64,000 bases of DNA, taken from NCBI GenBank assembly GCA_029207755.1, contig JARCOQ010000007.1, forward strand, positions 41,745,656 to 41,809,655, written 5' to 3'. A model generated the notes under the pieces. It was not told where the DNA came from and did not search any database. It saw only the letters and a program-made list of their open reading frames with translations. Positions 59,799 through 64,000 of this stretch are shown here, one piece after another. Within the stretch, counting starts at the first letter, position 1. Each line of letters starts with the position of its first letter. The stretch comes from Chamaea fasciata. Its lineage: Eukaryota > Chordata > Aves > Passeriformes > Sylviidae. The position numbers and the translations under genes were made by a program.

Positions 59799-60967
59799 AA
59801 TTCAAGTTTCCAGCAAGTCATCCAGCTCCTTCTCAGATTGCAGGTTGGAAATGTTACACTTGACAAAAGCTCACAAACCGGTAAGAGGGAGTAGTTTACA
59901 AGTGGTAATCTAAAGCATCCATTAGCAATACAGGCTAAACAAATAAAAAAAATGAGAACAAACAAACCAAAAGAAAAAAACAACCCCAAACTTGACCTGT
60001 GGTCCTACAGAGTGTTACTCAGTGCATTATTTTAGAAGACCATAGTGAGATCAGGCTAATATGACACTTACAGATAAAAGTATTTATTTCTATGAAATCC
60101 TGACTTCTGAAGAACCAGTACTTTAAAAATTTAGAAGCAAGAGTCTTCTGAGGTCTAATCCTCATTCTCCAGGCTTGGCTATTGCTTTGAATATTGCATC
60201 AAACCCTTACTTCATCACATCATTCATGTTCTTGGGGGTGTGATGAGCTAAGTGATGGCATTTGTTTTTTCTGATTGATTCTGCAGTGATTCTTAATAAA
60301 TCATCCTGGAATGCCTTATCCTTTTGCATTTTAAAACAAAGCAAAAAACCCAGCACCTCCCCCCAGCCAAAACTCATCTTGAGAGGAGTGCTTATTCCCC
60401 TTGGAACTGTGGGAACTGGAGAGAGGTTTAAAACTCTTGTGCTGTGTAGTTGTGGCAATCATTTGTATCATGGCCTGTATTAGCAGTCTGGTGCTGTCCT
60501 GGGAATCAAGTTTCCTCAAGTGATTGACCCGTGGGACTTGATGATCTCTTCTACTTACTGTGGTGTTTATCTTGGACTGATGGTAGAATCTTAAGATCCA
60601 CATTTTAAAGAGAATCTGTAAATGTTCTGTTGCTGTGATATTAAAATTATATTTGCTGATGGTATGGAGTGTGTAAATGCTAGTAGTTTTGCAGCATTTG
60701 TTCAGCATAGAATCTGAATGCTTTCTAAACATGCACAGATTCATTCTCAAAGTGCTCCTGTGAACAATAGAAATTAGAGAAATATTGGTTTGATGAGCAT
60801 TGCAGCACACCATCTGTTCACCAGCTAGAAATAGAGACATCGTGGGGAGTAATATATAGAGAGAGGTGTGTAAAATCTACCCATCCCTGTAACAATTACC
60901 TCTTTTTTTAACAGGCAGGCGGAGAGGGAGAAAAAGATTGTGTTGAGGTTTTGTAGGTTTGGTTGGG

Positions 60968-61032
60968 TTTTTTTTTTTTTGTTTTTTTTTTGTTTTTTTT
61001 TTTTTTTTTTGTTTTTTTTTTTTTTTTTTTTT
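60968..61032. repeat. Interrupted poly-T tract
   Basis: About 65 bases of T with four single G interruptions at irregular intervals. The shape suggests slippage expansion of an old T run. Confidence 0.9.
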
Positions 61033-62063
61033 GAGTCTTTGAAAAGGCAACACACAACATTTTCTCAGAGGAAAAGGATGTCTTTTCAAACTTGCAAAGG
61101 AAAATAAAGTATGCTCATCACTAAGCTTTCCATGGGAAATGAAGAGTTAGATGTTATAGAGAGATGTTTGTGGCCATCTTATGCCATTAATCAAATTCTG
61201 CAGTTTTTACGGCTTAGCCTGAGGTCAGCATATATACTATTACTTGACAGTGAAGCAACCTTTTTCCTGAAATTATCTTTGAAACAGCTTGAACTAATAT
61301 GTAATCCAAATAAAACTAGATTTTTTTTTATTTCTTTAAAAATTTTACTACTATTTTAAATGTGATGTGCAAGGGCTGATAAACCTTGATTGCAACCAAG
61401 ATGGCTGATGAAGATGCACAGGCATCAGCTGAGCTCAGGAGCTAGAAAGTCACCACTTTCCTTCCTTGTGTTCAGCTCCTGGTTTGTACACTGATGTTGC
61501 TGTCAGAGCTCCAGCCTTTTTAAAGTGATGATTAACTTTTCTCTGTGTTGGGCGCCAATAGAAAATCCCCAAATGCTGATGATACCTTTCCAGGAGTAAG
61601 TCTACTTCCTGTGGGAAGAGATCTGCTTTGTTTCTCTTTTCTCTTTCTCCTGGTATGTTGCTGTTTTGGGATGACTCCTTACAATTAATTGCCTGGTGTA
61701 CTCCTATCTAATTTTAACAATATTAGGATTACATGTAGATGTTGTATGAAGCATAGGGGATTTTTATGAAGGTATATGTATGAAATGGAGTGACTCAAGA
61801 GCTGTGGCATCCTCTTGAGAAGCGGGATGACATCAGTTTGGATCTTATATTGTGTTATTGGGGGCACTGAGGACAGAGAGATATGGATACGTTTAAAGTT
61901 ATGTGCTTAACTTTATAATTCCCTTTTTTTTCTGGGGCATTTTTTTTTCCTTTACATGCTCCTTAGCTGACATGAAAGCTGTGACTTTTAAAATCTGAAT
62001 TTCAAAGGAGTTCTCGATATTTCCTCAGATGTCATCTTTATCTGTAAATCCTCAACTATTCTT

Positions 62064-62215
62064 CAGTCTGCACGTCTGATCCCTCAGCTTTCCAGAAGCC
62101 TGTGATCCTTCCTTGATAGCTCCTTAAACTAAATAAGGAGTGTCTTGCTTGTAGGTCTACATTCCACTTGTCTTTCTCATCTGGGTTTCTCAGTTTAGGT
62201 AGAAAGCAATCAGCC
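62064..62215 (+). repeat. Local duplication, copy A
   Basis: CAGTCTGCACGTCTGATCCC (62064 on) and the following CTCAGCTTTCCAGAA recur 926 bases downstream (copy B at 62990) with a two-base difference in this core. Similarity then continues more weakly through a TAGCTCCT..AAA..AAATAA block, a CCTTCTCTCAGT-like block and a CTCA.TT.AGG.AGA block for about 150 bases. The two copies are in direct orientation and substantially diverged. They could be an old segmental duplication or two copies of an unrecognised interspersed repeat. Confidence 0.7.
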
Positions 62216-62989
62216 TGTGCTGTCAGGAGACTGGAGATTGGTGGTGTCTGTAAAGCACCTGAGGAAGATTTTTTCATCAGTGGATACTGATCTTGTTGCT
62301 ATCACTGAGGTGGGTTTCTACCAGCAGGGTCCCAGTTCTTTTGGGAGTATGCATTGTGACTACTGCTGAAAGGTTTTTGGAAATAGAAGAATTAAGTACC
62401 ATTACACAAATTATTTCCAGCTAGACAAGAGGGTCCAAACTTTTGCTGGCAACTCAAATCTGTCCACATTCTGCCTCCTAAAACTTTGAGATTGCATTAG
62501 TGTTGTAGTGTTTTGGATAAATAAGGAATTCTGTAAATATTAAGATGAAAATGAAAAGCTTAGAGGATGGCAACTAAAAGGAAGTATTTAACTTGCAGCT
62601 CAAGAAGAGAAAGGATAAAGGGGGCTTTTGGAGAGAGTCTTCTATGTCTCTACTCCTTGTATAGGTAGATTCAGCAGAACTTCCCCATGAAGTTTTAATT
62701 GGATTGACTTGTTTTCTGCTTTGTAACCTGGAAATGTGGTTTATCTTAAATAGGTAAAATATATATCAGTGCTCTAGCTATTAAATATCAGGAAAAATTT
62801 CAGTCACAATAGTGTCATCTGTGTTGCTATATGGTCACTATCTTGTGCTAACCATTCCTATTTTAAGAAGTGGGAAAATAGTCAGTGACTCTTCAAAAAG
62901 TAACAGCAGCTGAGGTCTCTATTCTGTTCCCTGTGAAAGACACTCTTTGAGGTGGGTAAGCTTTTAAATGCCTTTAGCATTAAACACTC
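62216..62989. other. Unique spacer between the two duplicate copies
   Basis: No gene or recognised repeat. Confidence 0.5.
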
Positions 62990-63150
62990 CAGTCTGCACT
63001 ACTGATCCCTCAGCTTTCCAGAACATTTGATCTTTCCTCAGTAGCTCCTGAAATGAAATAAAGAGACTCTGACATGTTAAGTCCAAGTACCGCTCACCAT
63101 CCTTCTCTCAGTAGTTTCTCACTTCAGGCAGAGAGGACCAATGTGTATTA
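62990..63150 (+). repeat. Local duplication, copy B
   Basis: The second copy begins CAGTCTGCACTACTGATCCC and shares CTCAGCTTTCCAGAA exactly with copy A. It then diverges gradually with small insertions and deletions. The right border is approximate. Confidence 0.7.
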
Positions 63151-64000
63151 CCAGTTATGCACACATAACTTGCCTGTAATATCTGAAAACAAAGGATCTC
63201 TACTTGCAAATTTTGGTTGCTGTTTGAACTTGTGAATAGTATGACTTCTATGCATTTTGATGTTCCTCCTGCCAATACACCTGGGGTTCTCAGTAGACTT
63301 AGACATACTGGTTAATATGCGAGTTAAAAAACTCTAAAGATTGTAAAAAAGAGTGGCACCCTTCAGGATGGAAGTAGTAAAAAGAGAGCTAAACCTAAAG
63401 GGCATATACAGTGTTTTGTACCCCGTGCAGAAATCTGGAATCCTGCTGGCTTTGTAATCAGTTAGACATAATTTCTGTGAAACTGTTATGCTCTTAGAGG
63501 GAGGCTGAAGCTAGTTCATGTCATACTCCTAGCAACAATGAAGGTGTAACGCTGTGTGCATTTGTAACACTTCAGGCATCCAGGTGCCAGAGGGAAAGGT
63601 ATTTTAATTGAGAGAAAAATTTAGGTTCTTTGAATGTGTGATGATGTTCCTTGCCCTTCATATCTGGATAAAGAAGTATTGGTACCAGGACTGTCTTCTG
63701 TTCTAATGCTATGCTGTTGGTTAGGACTGTTCAATGTGTCCTAAAGAGCATTAAAAAACCCCAAACAAACAAAAAACTCCCCTTTAATTCAGTATTTAGG
63801 ACAAGAGCTTCAAGGAGCGCTCTTTTTTTTTTTTTTTTTTTTTTTTCTTGACTCAACTGCTTGTTCAACTCCCAAATGTGCCTTTGGGAAGAGGAGACCC
63901 TTTCTTTGGTATTATTTTCTGTGTTCTGAAAGAGGGGGGGGGACAAAGATGCTATTCTATTGTTAGAAAGTGTTCTCAGATCCTTTTCTGAAAGACACGT
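63151..64000. other. Unique non-coding stretch with poly-T
   Basis: No gene seen. It contains a 24-nt T run at 63823-63846 and a G9 run near 63934-63942. Confidence 0.55.
63823..63846. repeat. Poly-T run (24 nt)
   Basis: Twenty-four uninterrupted T followed by CTTGACTC. No element is recognised on either side. Confidence 0.9.

Larger units (their letters stand above)
58547..62063. other. Unique non-coding stretch with a hairpin and T-rich tract
   Basis: No gene seen. It contains the 54-nt hairpin at 59745-59798 and the interrupted T tract at 60968-61032. Minus-strand frames at 60207-60840 overlap one another and match nothing known. Confidence 0.55.

Noticed and set aside
60331..60840. Minus-strand open frame of 169 codons
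   Set aside because: Ser/Thr/His-rich translation of AT-rich DNA with overlapping frames and no family resemblance.
60825..61089. Minus-strand Lys-rich frames
   Set aside because: Translations of the interrupted T tract at 60968-61032.
1..64000. CRISPR arrays, operons, bacterial promoters, phage genes
   Set aside because: No regularly spaced repeats and no compact coding. The repeats are vertebrate retroelements, so such features are not expected.

Overview
This window looks like avian nuclear DNA, most likely from a perching bird. The recognisable interspersed repeats are CR1-family LINEs, including two younger-style 3' segments and one very old L3-like copy, plus four solo long terminal repeats (LTRs) of the type common in songbird genomes. 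No mammalian SINEs or L1 are visible, and there is no operon-like coding of any kind. The sequence is AT-rich, CpG-poor and full of long A/T runs. The songbird assignment rests on my recollection of the LTR families and is less certain than 'bird'.

I cannot support a single protein-coding gene. The open frames present are short, overlap one another on both strands and match no family I know. The window therefore reads as intergenic DNA or the interior of a very long intron.

Layout: 1-3.9 kb holds two minus-strand solo LTRs (1477-1929, and an internally deleted one at 3683-3843). From 3.9 to 20.5 kb the sequence is mostly unique, with pyrimidine and poly-T tracts (6.1 kb, 8.6 kb), an AAT/AAC microsatellite (10.5 kb), a GC-richer patch (16.9-17.2 kb) and a few exon-like segments. 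An ancient CR1/L3 LINE lies at 20.58-21.07 kb and a plus-strand solo LTR at 27.1-27.7 kb. A perfect 18-bp-arm palindrome sits at 36.8 kb. A minus-strand solo LTR with a perfect 5-bp target-site duplication lies at 38.88-39.42 kb, followed by a CR1 fragment with endonuclease-domain coding remnants (40.54-41.59 kb). From 41.6 to 51.8 kb is unique sequence with one plausible polyadenylation site. A CR1 3' end occupies 51.79-52.52 kb. The rest is unique sequence with a C/G homopolymer (53.3 kb), clusters of transcription-factor-like motifs (55.2-55.5 and 56.7-57.0 kb), a short CR1 tail (58.2 kb), a 49-nt poly-A (58.5 kb), a 54-nt hairpin (59.75 kb), a T-rich tract (61.0 kb) and a diverged local duplication (62.06 and 62.99 kb).

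What might function here is non-coding: candidate enhancers with paired motifs, possible recursive-splice sites and structured hairpins. These are inferences from motif appearance alone. The best-supported observations are the LTRs with their duplicated target sites, the CR1 copies, the palindrome, the hairpin and the local duplication. I found no clearly new biological system.
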